Below, piece by piece: positions 45,519 through 54,515 of a stretch of DNA of 64,000 bases; positions within the stretch are counted from its first letter, which is position 1; every line of letters begins with the position of its first letter. Below the pieces are notes generated by a model. It made no database searches and had not been told where the DNA came from. It worked only from the letters and a program-made list of their open reading frames with translations. The DNA comes from Bacillus massilioanorexius. Lineage in GTDB: Bacteria; Bacillota; Bacilli; Bacillales; DSM-1321. A program made the position numbers and the translations under genes. The stretch spans positions 62,001 through 126,000 of the forward strand of contig NZ_CABKRX010000083.1 in assembly GCF_902374955.1 (NCBI RefSeq). Direction: 5' to 3'.

Positions 45519-45974
45519 ATGGAGTGCACAGTAAAAAGACTATTAGTTAACTACAAAACGCTTGAAGAATTTAAACAATTTAAGCAATACGGACTTCAAG
45601 AACTTTCAATGTTAGAAGATTTAGAAAGCAAAATCATTGAAAATGACAGTAAATCACCTTTTTACGGAATTTATTATGGTGATAAGTTAGTAGCTCGTAT
45701 GTCATTATACAAGCATAATGAAGATGCAGATCAGTATTTCACACCACCACAAGAATATTTGGAGTTATGGAAGCTTGAGGTTTTAGCACCTTATCAAAAG
45801 CAAGGTTTTGGAACAGCATTAGTTAATTATGCAAAATCTTTTAATCTACCGATTAAAACAAATCCAAGAGTTCACTCAGACGACTTTTGGAGTAAGATGG
45901 GTTTCTCAGCCGTTTCATACAATATGGAGCGTGATTTGAGCCAAAACCCACTCGTATGGGAGCCAACAATATAA
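45519..45974 (+). CDS. ylbP: GNAT-family N-acetyltransferase YlbP
   Basis: This 151-residue GNAT protein has the acetyl-CoA loop seen as APYQKQGFGTALVNYA (about residues 92-107) and a late VHSDDFWSKMGFSAV segment. The substrate is unknown. The start has an AAAGGGGAG site. It is one of few plus-strand genes and stands between panE and gerR, matching ylbP. The leader holds AAAAAAGT and ACTTTTTT in inverted order at 45475-45496, which may act as a weak attenuator. Confidence 0.88.
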   Translation: MECTVKRLLVNYKTLEEFKQFKQYGLQELSMLEDLESKIIENDSKSPFYGIYYGDKLVARMSLYKHNEDADQYFTPPQEYLELWKLEVLAPYQKQGFGTALVNYAKSFNLPIKTNPRVHSDDFWSKMGFSAVSYNMERDLSQNPLVWEPTI

Positions 45975-46034
45975 TACCTTTCAAGTAATCTCTTTCACTT
46001 AACCTCCTAGCGATAATAAGCAGGCAACTTTATA

Positions 46035-46091
46035 GTTCAATAAACGAACAACAACGGATGATTATTATCCGCAATTGCTCGTTTATTGAAC
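46035..46091. repeat. Strong imperfect hairpin between ylbP and gerR
   Basis: GTTCAATAAACGA (46035-46047) and TCGTTTATTGAAC (46079-46091) form a perfect 13-bp inverted repeat. An inner CGGAT/ATCCG stem lies at 46055-46059 and 46067-46071. No T-run follows on either strand, so it is not a typical terminator. Confidence 0.6.
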
Positions 46092-46185
46092 GATTCATTA
46101 CCTCTTTGACACGTCTCATCTCAACATCTTTCAGGAATTTCAGATAATATTTAATGAATCAATGAATTCATACTTTTATAAAGTA

Positions 46186-46220
46186 AAAATAAGAAGTGCC
46201 ATTTAAGCATTTCTTATTTT
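46186..46220. terminator. Two-way terminator between ylbP and gerR
   Basis: AAAATAAGAAGTGC pairs with GCATTTCTTATTTT around a short loop. It can serve the converging genes on both strands. Confidence 0.75.
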
Positions 46221-46255
46221 CGGAGACAAACATTCTTATATTGTAAACAGTATGG

Positions 46256-46861
46256 TTATTTTTTTACTCTTTCTAAATTCCCGTTTTTATCCATCTGAAA
46301 TTTCACTTTGGGATTTTTTTTACTTTCTTCAGATATAACCATTTTTCTCGCTTTGTCCATGATTTCTATTAATGCTCGATAATCTTCTTCAATTATTACA
46401 AGTTTACTTTCAAATTCTTCCACTTCTTTTTTCAATATTTCGTTTTCTTCTTGTAAGCTGAGAATGTCTTGCTTTACTCTTTCATCCTCAATTCCTTTAC
46501 TACTCATATCGTTTTCTAATGCAACTAGAAAAGAAATAACATCTTTTAAACTAATACTTTGGGACTTTTCTAAAATTTCTTGTTGGACTTCCTCTACTAC
46601 ATTTGAAATAGATTTACCTTTTAAATGTGACTTTTTACTTTCTTTTCGCTGCTTTTTAGCTAACTCTATTCCAGAATTGTATTGCTTTCGAACATATGAA
46701 TTCCAACGAAATCCACATGCTGCAGGTGTACGTGATAATCGCTTTCCCACCTCTTCAAAAGCAATTAATTGTGTACTACCTTCCCTAATATGTCTTAATA
46801 CCAATTCTGCGAGAATTAAATCTTCGTCCTGTGTCCAGGCATCTTGTCTCGATACAGACAT
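46256..46861 (-). CDS. gerR: RsfA/GerR-family sporulation transcription regulator
   Basis: This 201-residue protein has an N-terminal Myb/SANT-like DNA-binding domain (SVSRQDAWTQDEDLILAE and TPAACGFRWNSYVRKQY, residues 2-60), a basic linker and a C-terminal coiled coil (residues 120-170). This is the RsfA family. The neighbourhood (ylbN-rpmF on one side, ylbP on the other) matches ylbO, now called gerR, a sigma-E-dependent regulator of mother-cell genes. ATG is preferred over a GTG one codon earlier, since GGAGG is 8 bases away. Confidence 0.88.
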   Translation of the reverse strand: MSVSRQDAWTQDEDLILAELVLRHIREGSTQLIAFEEVGKRLSRTPAACGFRWNSYVRKQYNSGIELAKKQRKESKKSHLKGKSISNVVEEVQQEILEKSQSISLKDVISFLVALENDMSSKGIEDERVKQDILSLQEENEILKKEVEEFESKLVIIEEDYRALIEIMDKARKMVISEESKKNPKVKFQMDKNGNLERVKK

Positions 46862-46965
46862 CACTCCACCCTCCTTGCAAGCTATACTACATACTATGCA
46901 CTTACTAGAAAAGATAGAAATGATTCTGTATTATTTTTCACTTCTTTTTGAATCGTTGTTAATTT

Positions 46966-47727
46966 CTATTTCTTTCGGTTTCTAAATCCATCAACTGCTA
47001 TATGATGCTCTTCTTTCTCCCACAGTTTCGAACAAGTTACTATTTCTTCATGTATTCTTTCTTTCAAGTCTGTTTCTCGCCATCTACGTAGTAATATTTC
47101 CTTATAGGCTTGTAGCGAACCAAGTGGCTTTTTCACGAATTTCTCTAGAAACATACTCAAATCTCCATCTTCATAAATGATTTCTGATACAAATCCATTT
47201 TCCTTCGCTTCAAAAGCAGATATAACTTCAGCTGACCATAGCATTTGCAACGCTTGAGATGGTACCATTTTTTCTAATATTAAGGTACCTCCTCCCCATC
47301 CAGTTGTAATGGCTAGATTAGCTTGTACGAATCCCATTTTTGCCTGATGATTAGCCACTCTTATATCACAAGCTGCCGCTATTTCGCAGCCACCACCAAC
47401 CGCAGCTCCATTAATATAAGCAATTGTAGGCTTTGGCAATGTAGCTAGTTCATATAACACTTCACCCATTTTCGATAACATACCATATGCCTCTTGCTCA
47501 GTGATTAAATCATGGAACTCAGACAAGTCTCCACCAGAACAGAAAGCTCGTTCTCCAGCTCCTTTAATGACAACCATTTTTATGGCAAAATTATTTTTGG
47601 CCTCATCGATTGCTCTATGTAATTCATCAATCATTTGAAAATTTATAGCATTTCTCATATGGGGACGATTAAGCGTTAGCATAAACATCCCATTATCTAG
47701 CTTCTCTTTAATAAGAATTTCATTCAT
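46966..47727 (-). CDS. Crotonase-family protein (enoyl-CoA hydratase-like), catalytic Glu pair changed
   Basis: This 253-residue protein has the crotonase fold. AFCSGGDLSEF near residue 62 and NGAAVGGGCEIAAACDIRVA near 106 form the oxyanion hole and CoA site. From memory of rat enoyl-CoA hydratase, the two catalytic Glu (144 and 164) align with Gln here, in GFVQANLAITTGWGG and ALQML. Hydration is therefore doubtful; a decarboxylase, isomerase or thioesterase-like role is possible. It stands alone between gerR and rpmF. The B. subtilis equivalent position lacks such a gene. Confidence 0.85.
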   Translation of the reverse strand: MNEILIKEKLDNGMFMLTLNRPHMRNAINFQMIDELHRAIDEAKNNFAIKMVVIKGAGERAFCSGGDLSEFHDLITEQEAYGMLSKMGEVLYELATLPKPTIAYINGAAVGGGCEIAAACDIRVANHQAKMGFVQANLAITTGWGGGTLILEKMVPSQALQMLWSAEVISAFEAKENGFVSEIIYEDGDLSMFLEKFVKKPLGSLQAYKEILLRRWRETDLKERIHEEIVTCSKLWEKEEHHIAVDGFRNRKK

Positions 47728-48001
47728 TTTTCATTTCCCCCTTAGAAAACCCTACCTAAACTCCACCTACTCATTATACAGAATATTTAAACAATAAAAA
47801 ACAGTAGTTCCCAACCTTACTTATAAATAGGATCGTTAAAAATTAAGAAATATTATCAAAGAGCATCTAGGTAATTCACAATATTACTGTCATCTTGAAC
47901 CAGGAGATGCTCAAAATTAGCTTATAAACTCGAGAAATTATAGTAAAAATGACTTTTCCCTATTTACAAGTAAAATATGTAATTATTTTTCCTAAACAAT
48001 G
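47728..48001 (-). other. Non-coding region between rpmF and crotonase gene
   Basis: AT-rich. It holds a possible -10 box TATAAT upstream of the crotonase gene and an imperfect hairpin from GAGCATCT (47862) to AGATGCTC (47913). No gene is supported. Confidence 0.35.
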
Positions 48002-48047
48002 AAAAAGAGAGGATCCTAAAAGCTATACTTTTAAAATCCTCTCTTTT
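48002..48047 (-). terminator. Terminator after rpmF
   Basis: AAAAGAGAGGAT pairs with ATCCTCTCTTTT, with an inner AAAAGC/GCTTTT-like region. T residues follow on the minus strand. Confidence 0.85.
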
Positions 48048-48059
48048 ATTTGAAAGCAA

Positions 48060-48233
48060 TTATTTGCTTACAACTTCTTTACCTTTGTATGTTCCACATT
48101 CTTTACATACGCGGTGAGCAAGTTTCATTTCACCACAGTTTGGGCAACTTACCATACCAGGTACCTCAAGTTTAAAATGAGTGCGGCGCTTTCTTTTTAC
48201 AGTTTTAGACGTTCTTCTAAATGGTACAGCCAT
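48060..48233 (-). CDS. rpmF: 50S ribosomal protein L32
   Basis: This 57-residue ribosomal protein starts MAVPFRRTSKTVKRKRRTH and carries a zinc ribbon with CPNC and CKEC pairs, so it is the zinc-binding form. The site AAGGAGGTGGG is just upstream. It follows ylbN, the usual order, and shares its promoter. Confidence 0.98.
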   Translation of the reverse strand: MAVPFRRTSKTVKRKRRTHFKLEVPGMVSCPNCGEMKLAHRVCKECGTYKGKEVVSK

Positions 48234-48304
48234 TATTCCCACCTCCTTAAAAAATGGTTTAAGAAGAAGGACCGGATAATTCCGTATCTTCTTGTTTCAT
48301 ATTA

Positions 48305-48823
48305 TTATTTGTTGTCGTCGTCAAAGAATTTTGCAAGACCTGCTAAGCGAGGATCAATTTTCTTCTCCTGCTCTTCCTCCGTTACTACAGACCAATCATT
48401 ACCTGACCTAGGTGCTGCACCTTCTGGATTTGGATCTTCACAAAATACTTGCATCGGTACTTCTAACAATAAATTCTCTCTTATAATCGGTGTTAAGTCA
48501 ATTACATCACCTTGAACAACAGTAAAATACTCGCTATCTTGGTAATCATAATTATCTTTTAGCAGAAAGGTTTCAGTCGTCTTAACATCAATTGGATATT
48601 TCACGTCTACGAGAGTTCTAGCACAAGGCAAGATCAGCTCACCTGTTAGATGGATATGAAATGTAACTTTTGTTGCACTTATATCCGCTCTTCCAGTAAC
48701 ATTGATAAGGGAAACATCACGTATTTGTGAATCAATTTCCTTAATATCTGAAACATCAACTTTTTCATCAAGAACAAGACCTTTATCCCGATACTTCTGA
48801 AGTTGAGTTATTGTCCATTTCAT
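48305..48823 (-). CDS. ylbN: YceD/DUF177-family protein YlbN
   Basis: This 172-residue DUF177 protein is found next to rpmF across bacteria and is linked to 23S rRNA or large-subunit maturation; this role comes from family knowledge. The segment LPCARTLVDVKYPIDVKTTE near residue 66 is the family core, although one of the usual Cys residues is not obvious. The acidic C-terminus (DPRLAGLAKFFDDDNK) is typical. A clear sigma-A promoter lies upstream. Confidence 0.93.
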   Translation of the reverse strand: MKWTITQLQKYRDKGLVLDEKVDVSDIKEIDSQIRDVSLINVTGRADISATKVTFHIHLTGELILPCARTLVDVKYPIDVKTTETFLLKDNYDYQDSEYFTVVQGDVIDLTPIIRENLLLEVPMQVFCEDPNPEGAAPRSGNDWSVVTEEEQEKKIDPRLAGLAKFFDDDNK

Positions 48824-48850
48824 TCAAATCACCTCAAGGCAACAAAGGTA

Positions 48851-48879
48851 ATTATAGCTTTCATTGAATTGATTGTCAA
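48851..48879 (-). promoter_or_regulatory. Sigma-A promoter of ylbN-rpmF
   Basis: TTGACA (48879-48874) and TATAAT (48856-48851) are 17 bases apart, a perfect consensus pair. It lies about 30 bases upstream of ylbN. Confidence 0.9.
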
Positions 48880-49057
48880 TATAATTTCTTTACAGCGTTT
48901 TCCCTTTGTTTTATCTAAATATGTGTCTTACAGTAAACACTAATCTTATGTATTGTAGCATTATCTAATTACAAATTGCAAAATCAATCAAACAAGTTGA
49001 TTTAGTAAGTCTATGAATTATTTTAGAGGCGAGGATATAAATTTTATTCGTGAATAT

Positions 49058-49086
49058 TTGTTGTCTATTTACCTTTACTCTATAAT
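49058..49086 (+). promoter_or_regulatory. Sigma-A promoter of ylbM
   Basis: TTGTTG (49058-49063) and TATAAT (49081-49086) are 17 bases apart. It is divergent from the ylbN promoter. The rest of the 48880-49057 interval holds no gene. Confidence 0.7.
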
Positions 49087-49143
49087 GAAAGAAATGTCGT
49101 CATTGTTCGGTATTCGTAATTTATTGATTTAACGGAGGTATTT

Positions 49144-50352
49144 ATGAAAGCTGTTGGTTTAGTAGTTGAATATAATCCCTTTCATAATGGTCATTTTTAT
49201 CATGCAGAGCAAAGTAAAAAACAAAATGAAGCGGATATAGTAATCGCTGTAATGAGTGGTTCATTTTTACAAAGAGGAGAGCCAGCTCTAGTTAACAAAT
49301 GGTCTCGAACTCAAATGGCATTAAAATCTGGTATCGACCTTGTTATTGAGCTGCCTTATATTTACAGTACACAACATGCTCAACACTTTGCTTTTGGAGC
49401 GATTTCTCTTCTCGAAGCTATTCAATGTGACACCTTTTGTTTTGGTAGTGAACAAGGTGATATTGCTATGTTTGTTTCCAAATATGAGCAAATGAAAAAA
49501 TATGAAATAGAAATAAATAATCAAGTTCGTTATTTTAGTAAACAAGGATACAATTATCCTAAATCTTTTTCACTTGCACTCGCTTCACTAGGTCTCGACT
49601 CTCATGATGAACTCGATTTAACAAAGCCAAACAATATTTTAGGCTACCAATATATACGAGCTGCCCTATCCAATCATTATCGTATCCAACCAACACTCAT
49701 TCAGAGAATTGCGGCTCAATATCACGATCAAACGTTACCTACAGGACATATTGCAAGTGCTACTAGTATTAGACAAGCATTATTACATAATGAGCAAATG
49801 ACAGAAGCGCAAACATTCATGCCATCCTACACTTTTATTGAGTTACAAAGATACTTAGAGGTAAATCAAACTCTACATCATTGGGAAAGCTATTGGCCAT
49901 TATTACAATACAAACTCATTTCAACGTCAAATGAAGAGTTATCTCAAATCTATGAAGTAGAAGAAGGACTTCAATATCGTCTAAAAGAGGCTGCTCGTAC
50001 ATCCACATCTTTTGCTAACTTTATTACTGCGGCAAAAACAAAAAGATATACATTAACACGCTTACAAAGAATATGTGTACATATTTTAATTGGAGCCAAT
50101 AAAATAAAAATAAAGCAATTACTTGAGCAACCATCATATTTAAGAATTTTAGGTTTTACAGAACAAGGTAGAAAATACTTAAACGAAAAAAAGAAACAAA
50201 TTGAATTACCTCTCATCACAAAGGTATCTAACTTTGAACATGATGCCCTCTCTTTAGATATAAAAGCAGCCATCATTCACTCACTTATTTTACCAGCTGA
50301 TAAACAACAGTCAGCTTTCCAAAGAGAGTACCGACATCCAGTTATCATCTAA
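49144..50352 (+). CDS. tmcAL: tRNA(Met) cytidine acetate ligase TmcAL (YlbM)
   Basis: This 402-residue enzyme activates acetate with ATP and acetylates C34 of elongator tRNA-Met. The nucleotidyltransferase-like motif VVEYNPFHNGHFYHAEQSK is at residues 7-25, the family signature. HIASATSIRQALL near residue 206 and the C-terminal helical domain are also seen. The start follows AACGGAGG. It is alone on the plus strand and ends at a strong two-way terminator shared with ylbL. Confidence 0.94.
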   Translation: MKAVGLVVEYNPFHNGHFYHAEQSKKQNEADIVIAVMSGSFLQRGEPALVNKWSRTQMALKSGIDLVIELPYIYSTQHAQHFAFGAISLLEAIQCDTFCFGSEQGDIAMFVSKYEQMKKYEIEINNQVRYFSKQGYNYPKSFSLALASLGLDSHDELDLTKPNNILGYQYIRAALSNHYRIQPTLIQRIAAQYHDQTLPTGHIASATSIRQALLHNEQMTEAQTFMPSYTFIELQRYLEVNQTLHHWESYWPLLQYKLISTSNEELSQIYEVEEGLQYRLKEAARTSTSFANFITAAKTKRYTLTRLQRICVHILIGANKIKIKQLLEQPSYLRILGFTEQGRKYLNEKKKQIELPLITKVSNFEHDALSLDIKAAIIHSLILPADKQQSAFQREYRHPVII

Positions 50353-50400
50353 CAGTATGACAATCATCTATATCAAGAAAAAAGCTTAGAAATCAACTCA

Positions 50401-50451
50401 AAAGAAGGTTGTCACAAAAGTATTAGATCAATACTTTTGTGACAACCTTTC
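50401..50451. terminator. Two-way terminator between ylbM and ylbL
   Basis: A perfect 19-bp inverted repeat (50405-50423 with 50431-50449) with a 7-base loop. T residues lie on both sides. Confidence 0.9.
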
Positions 50452-51474
50452 TTATTCTTTATCAGATATGTTATATAAATATTCAAGCGCATCATCCATT
50501 GTATCTACAGGGATAATTTTCATTTTAGTTTTAATTTTTTCTGCCGCTTTCTTGGCAACATTGTAATTTGAATTCTTTTTTCCATTCTCATTTGGAGCAA
50601 AGAAAATTTGTGCTCCATTTTTATCTGCTGCTACTACTTTTTGATCTATCCCACCAATTGCTCCTACATGTCCTTCTGAATCAATGGTTCCAGTACCTGC
50701 AATTTTATAACCTTTAGTTATATCCTCTTTTACAAGTTGATTATAAATTTCTAGTGAAAACATTAAGCCAGCTGAAGGTCCACCAATTTGAGAACTATCA
50801 ATCGACACTTTGGGATTCGTTTTCACATCATAATCATCTACCAAAGCAATTCCAATACCAATCTTGCCTGAATCAGGTATAGAAGCTAACTCAATATCTT
50901 CTCGTAAAGTTTTACCATCTCTCATGACTTCTAAGTTTACCAAGTCACCTTTCTTTTTCTTTGCTACATATTTCATGAATTGATCGGATGATTGAATAGT
51001 TTGTTGATCGATTTTTGTTATTCTATCACCAGCGTGTAATTTTTTCTCAGCTGGCATACCTTTAACTACTTGATACACATATATTCCCTTATAGATCTTT
51101 TCATATGGCTTATTTGCCGCTTTAAAAGCACTCATAATTGCTTGTTCTTTAGAATCGTCCATCATATGTAATTGTCTAACTTCATATTCTTCATCAGACT
51201 CACCTTTAATCTTAATATCCTCTTCTGGATATACCTTCCAAAAGTCTTTAAAATCCGATATGAAGTATGAGAAGATATTCGCTTTTCCCATTTGAATGGT
51301 CGTTAACATTAAACTTCCTTTCTCCTCTTTTCCCCCATCTACTTCTATAATAGGGGCAAGTTCCTTTGCCATTCCTGGCTTAGAAATATAATAGGGCATT
51401 GGGATAAAATATCCCCCTAATAATATGATGCAGACAACAATAAATAGTCCCTTTAAAAACCTATTACGTTTCAT
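50452..51474 (-). CDS. ylbL: Lon-like PDZ serine protease YlbL
   Basis: This 340-residue membrane-anchored protease has an N-terminal helix (residues 5-23), a PDZ domain (about residues 100-200) and a C-terminal S16 Lon-type catalytic domain. The nucleophile Ser is in QIGGPSAGLMFSLEIY near residue 234, and the Lys partner in DQKVVAADKNGAQIF near 280. In B. subtilis YlbL and CtpA degrade the checkpoint protein YneA; this is by homology. The start MKRNRFLKG overlaps the end of ylbK by 11 bases. Confidence 0.93.
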   Translation of the reverse strand: MKRNRFLKGLFIVVCIILLGGYFIPMPYYISKPGMAKELAPIIEVDGGKEEKGSLMLTTIQMGKANIFSYFISDFKDFWKVYPEEDIKIKGESDEEYEVRQLHMMDDSKEQAIMSAFKAANKPYEKIYKGIYVYQVVKGMPAEKKLHAGDRITKIDQQTIQSSDQFMKYVAKKKKGDLVNLEVMRDGKTLREDIELASIPDSGKIGIGIALVDDYDVKTNPKVSIDSSQIGGPSAGLMFSLEIYNQLVKEDITKGYKIAGTGTIDSEGHVGAIGGIDQKVVAADKNGAQIFFAPNENGKKNSNYNVAKKAAEKIKTKMKIIPVDTMDDALEYLYNISDKE

Positions 51475-52267
51475 TCTCTTCTTTCCCCTTCCAGCTAGCA
51501 ATATCACTTTTTATTTGTTCGATATGCTTTCTAGCTTCACTTTCACCTATAGCAACAATTTCATCAATATTCGTAAAAGCTTTTGAATCATACATTTCTA
51601 ATTTAGGTCTAATCATACTATCAGCTGAAATTTTTCTGTTTTTCATCGCTTCCATTTGCAAAATATCTAAAGATTGCATAATGACATCATATATAGACGT
51701 AACTTCCATATCTTGATTTAATTGAGATACATCCACTGCGATGACATAATCTGCCCCCATCTCCTTAACAACTGAAACAGGTACTCTGTCAACAACACCT
51801 CCATCAACAAGAAGTTGCTCTCCTATTTTTTCCGGTGTAAAGATTCCTGGAATTGAAATACTAGCTCGAACAGCATTTGCTACTAATCCTTCTTTAAACA
51901 CCACTTTTTCTCCAGTTTTAATATTCGTTGCAACTACTGCTAACGGGATGTCTAACTGTTCAATGTTTTTCCAATGAGTAAATATTCCGATAAACTCTTT
52001 AATTCGATTCCCTTTTATTAGACCCATTTTAGGAACGGTAAAATCCAAATAGTATTTTCTTTTGAAACTCGTTATTATTTTGTATAGCTGGTCCAAGTCT
52101 GTTCCAGCTGCATACATACTTCCAACCAAAGCTCCCATACTACTTCCTGCTATATATGAAATAGGAATATTCTCTTCCTTTAATACTTTAATAACGCCTA
52201 GATGGGCAAATCCCCTAGCGCTGCCTGATCCTAGTGCAAGACCAATCTTTGGATGCTTTTGATTCAA
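51464..52267 (-). CDS. ylbK: Patatin-like phospholipase YlbK
   Basis: This 267-residue patatin-family hydrolase has the oxyanion loop LALGSGSARGFAHLGVI, the nucleophile elbow GSSMGALVG (Ser near residue 46) and the dyad Asp in LVDGGVVDRVPV near 160. The substrate is unknown. TTG is the likely start because GGGAGGTGAT precedes it. A GTG/ATG start upstream would include this site. It is cotranscribed with ylbL. Confidence 0.92.
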   Translation of the reverse strand: MNQKHPKIGLALGSGSARGFAHLGVIKVLKEENIPISYIAGSSMGALVGSMYAAGTDLDQLYKIITSFKRKYYLDFTVPKMGLIKGNRIKEFIGIFTHWKNIEQLDIPLAVVATNIKTGEKVVFKEGLVANAVRASISIPGIFTPEKIGEQLLVDGGVVDRVPVSVVKEMGADYVIAVDVSQLNQDMEVTSIYDVIMQSLDILQMEAMKNRKISADSMIRPKLEMYDSKAFTNIDEIVAIGESEARKHIEQIKSDIASWKGKEENET

Positions 52268-52453
52268 AATATCACCTCCCATTTCTCTAAACATGTATGA
52301 AGCATTCTTGTTCTAAATTAATCACTTCAGAGTATATTTGGATATAAGGACAAGATCCTTTTTATTACATTTATAATACATATACTTATGTTTGATATTT
52401 TAACATTGCATCAAATCAATGCAAAGTTGAAAACTTCTTAGGAGGCCTGTTAG

Positions 52454-53659
52454 GTGAATAAATCAATCTTAAAAACACTTATACTCGCTTTAGGAGCTAC
52501 AACGCTAGCAGGTGCTCTAATAAAATTTCCTCAGCAAGCATTAGAAGCATCTATCCGTGGTTTGAATATGTGGTGGGAAATTGTATTTCCATCCTTGCTA
52601 CCCTTTTTCATTCTTTCTGAGATGCTTATTAGTTTTGGTGTTGTTACTTTTATTGGTGTTTTATTAGAGCCCTTAATGAGACCTTTATTTAAAGTTCCCG
52701 GGGTTGGAGGGTTTATTTGGGCCATGGGCATGGCATCAGGTTATCCTTCTGGAGCAAAACTAACGGCTCGCCTGAGGAAAGAAAAACAGTTAACTAAAAT
52801 TGAAGCAGAACGTCTTGTTTCCTTTACGAACTCTTCTAATCCACTATTTATTTTCGGCGCTGTTTCAATAGGTTTCTTTCAAAATCCCACTCTTGGAATT
52901 GTACTAGCTATAGCTCATCATTTTGGCAATCTCTTGGTTGGACTAATAATGCGTTTTTATGGAAAAGATTCTGTTAAGGTCGAGAAAGTAAAAGTAAAAT
53001 CCATTAAACAAGCACTACAAGAATTGCATCGAACAAGAATTAAAGAAAAAAGACCTTTTGGAAAAATGCTTGGTGATGCAGTCCTCTCCTCTATCGAAAC
53101 ATTATTACTCATCGGTGGCTTTATCATCCTGTTTTCTGTTATAAATAAACTATTGTTCATTATGAATATTACAGACTTTTTAGCTTATGGCTTAGGTATT
53201 TTCCTTTCCGTTATTCATATCCCTAGCGAATTTAGTATTCCACTAATGTCAGGAATGTTTGAAATCACTTTAGGATCACAAATGACTAGTGGTGTTCAGA
53301 ATGTATCTCTTTTACAACAAGCAATTGTAACAAGTTTTATTTTGGCCTTTAGTGGCATCAGTGTTCAAGCGCAAGTAGCTAGTATATTAGCTCAAACGGA
53401 TATTCATTTTGCTCCGTTCTTCTTCGCTCGAATCATGCACGGCTGTTTTGCAAGTTTGATTACACTTCTCATTTGGAAACCTGTTTATGAAAGAATCAAA
53501 ATAAATGAGCATCCATCTAACGCTCTCCCTGTATCTGTATTCGATGGAACGGATTGGTTCAGCCAAATCATTACAACTCTGAGTATATTAGGTCCTTTTA
53601 TAACAATTCTTTCGCTATTTATCTACATATCCATTTACTTCAAAAGAACCTATAAATAA
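52454..53659 (+). CDS. ylbJ: Sporulation integral membrane protein YlbJ
   Basis: This 401-residue protein has about eight membrane segments and two nucleoside-recognition (Gate) type regions. MASGYPSGAKLTARLR near residue 93 and VSFTNSSNPLFIFGAVSIGF near 117 are conserved. In B. subtilis YlbJ is made in the mother cell under sigma-E and is needed for heat-resistant spores. The start is GTG with AGGAGG 8 bases before it. No clear sigma-E promoter was found by eye. Confidence 0.93.
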   Translation: MNKSILKTLILALGATTLAGALIKFPQQALEASIRGLNMWWEIVFPSLLPFFILSEMLISFGVVTFIGVLLEPLMRPLFKVPGVGGFIWAMGMASGYPSGAKLTARLRKEKQLTKIEAERLVSFTNSSNPLFIFGAVSIGFFQNPTLGIVLAIAHHFGNLLVGLIMRFYGKDSVKVEKVKVKSIKQALQELHRTRIKEKRPFGKMLGDAVLSSIETLLLIGGFIILFSVINKLLFIMNITDFLAYGLGIFLSVIHIPSEFSIPLMSGMFEITLGSQMTSGVQNVSLLQQAIVTSFILAFSGISVQAQVASILAQTDIHFAPFFFARIMHGCFASLITLLIWKPVYERIKINEHPSNALPVSVFDGTDWFSQIITTLSILGPFITILSLFIYISIYFKRTYK

Positions 53660-53721
53660 AAAAACAAAAGCACTTGTCGCTTTAATATAGGCTGTTGTCT
53701 ACAAGATTGCTATTTTTAATT

Positions 53722-53828
53722 AGTGAATACAACTAGCATAAAAAGGTCGTTTAGAGCGTAAAAAAGCAAAACTCATGCAGAAAGTGAGCATCACTACTTA
53801 TTCATAGGCAACAAAGTATGCAAAACAA
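53722..53828 (+). repeat. Dispersed intergenic repeat, copy R4
   Basis: It begins GTGAATACAAC, has AAAAAGGTCGTTTAGAGCG, then GAAAGTGAGCATC, and ends CATAGGCAACAAAGTATGC. The two ends match R5 and the reverse of R7. The rest of 53660-53963 has no gene. Confidence 0.7.
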
Positions 53829-53963
53829 CTTTAATGTTCAGCAATATTGTAAACAATGGATCATTCAAAAGGAATACCATCACAGATACTAGCAATCATT
53901 TAAACGTAAAACTTTCAGTGTAAACATATATCCTTTAGACAATACAGTTACAAGCAAACATCA

Positions 53964-54014
53964 AAAAAAGAGTGTAATTGGAGCGGTCTCTTTGCTCTTA
54001 TTACACTCTTTTTT
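53964..54014. terminator. Two-way terminator between ylbJ and coaD
   Basis: AAAAAGAGTGTAAT pairs with ATTACACTCTTTTT around a 21-base loop. It can serve ylbJ and coaD. Confidence 0.85.
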
Positions 54015-54018
54015 ATAT

Positions 54019-54504
54019 TTAATTTTGGTTATATTTATCCTTTAAAGCTTGTGCAACAACTGCTGGAACAAGCTCTGATACATCCCCACCATATTTGGCC
54101 ACTTCTTTGACAATACTTGAGCTTAAAAAAGAATATTGATTATTCGTCATCATAAAGAATGTTTCAATATGATCATCTAAAATGCGATTCATTGAGGTAC
54201 CTTGCATCTCATATTCAAAATCAGACACAGCACGCAATCCACGAATAATGGCACACGCATTAATTCCTTTTGCATAATCAACTAATAGACCACTATACGA
54301 GTCTACAATAACATTAGGAATATGGCTTGTTGCATCTTTAATTAGTTGAACTCTTTCTTCTGTTGAAAATAAAGGACTCTTTGCAGAATTAATTAACACC
54401 ATAATATGTAACTCATCAAAGATTTTTGCCGCTCTTTGAATAATATCAACATGTCCATTAGTAATTGGATCGAAACTACCTGGACAAACTGCAATCTTTA
54501 CCAT
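54019..54504 (-). CDS. coaD: Phosphopantetheine adenylyltransferase
   Basis: This 161-residue enzyme makes dephospho-CoA from phosphopantetheine and ATP. The nucleotidyltransferase motif CPGSFDPITNGHVDII is at residues 7-22. The second motif QYSFLSSSIVKEVAKYGG is near 122. It starts 11 bases after the rsmD stop. The rsmD-coaD pair is conserved in most bacteria. Confidence 0.98.
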   Translation of the reverse strand: MVKIAVCPGSFDPITNGHVDIIQRAAKIFDELHIMVLINSAKSPLFSTEERVQLIKDATSHIPNVIVDSYSGLLVDYAKGINACAIIRGLRAVSDFEYEMQGTSMNRILDDHIETFFMMTNNQYSFLSSSIVKEVAKYGGDVSELVPAVVAQALKDKYNQN

Positions 54505-54515
54505 TTATGTTCCTC

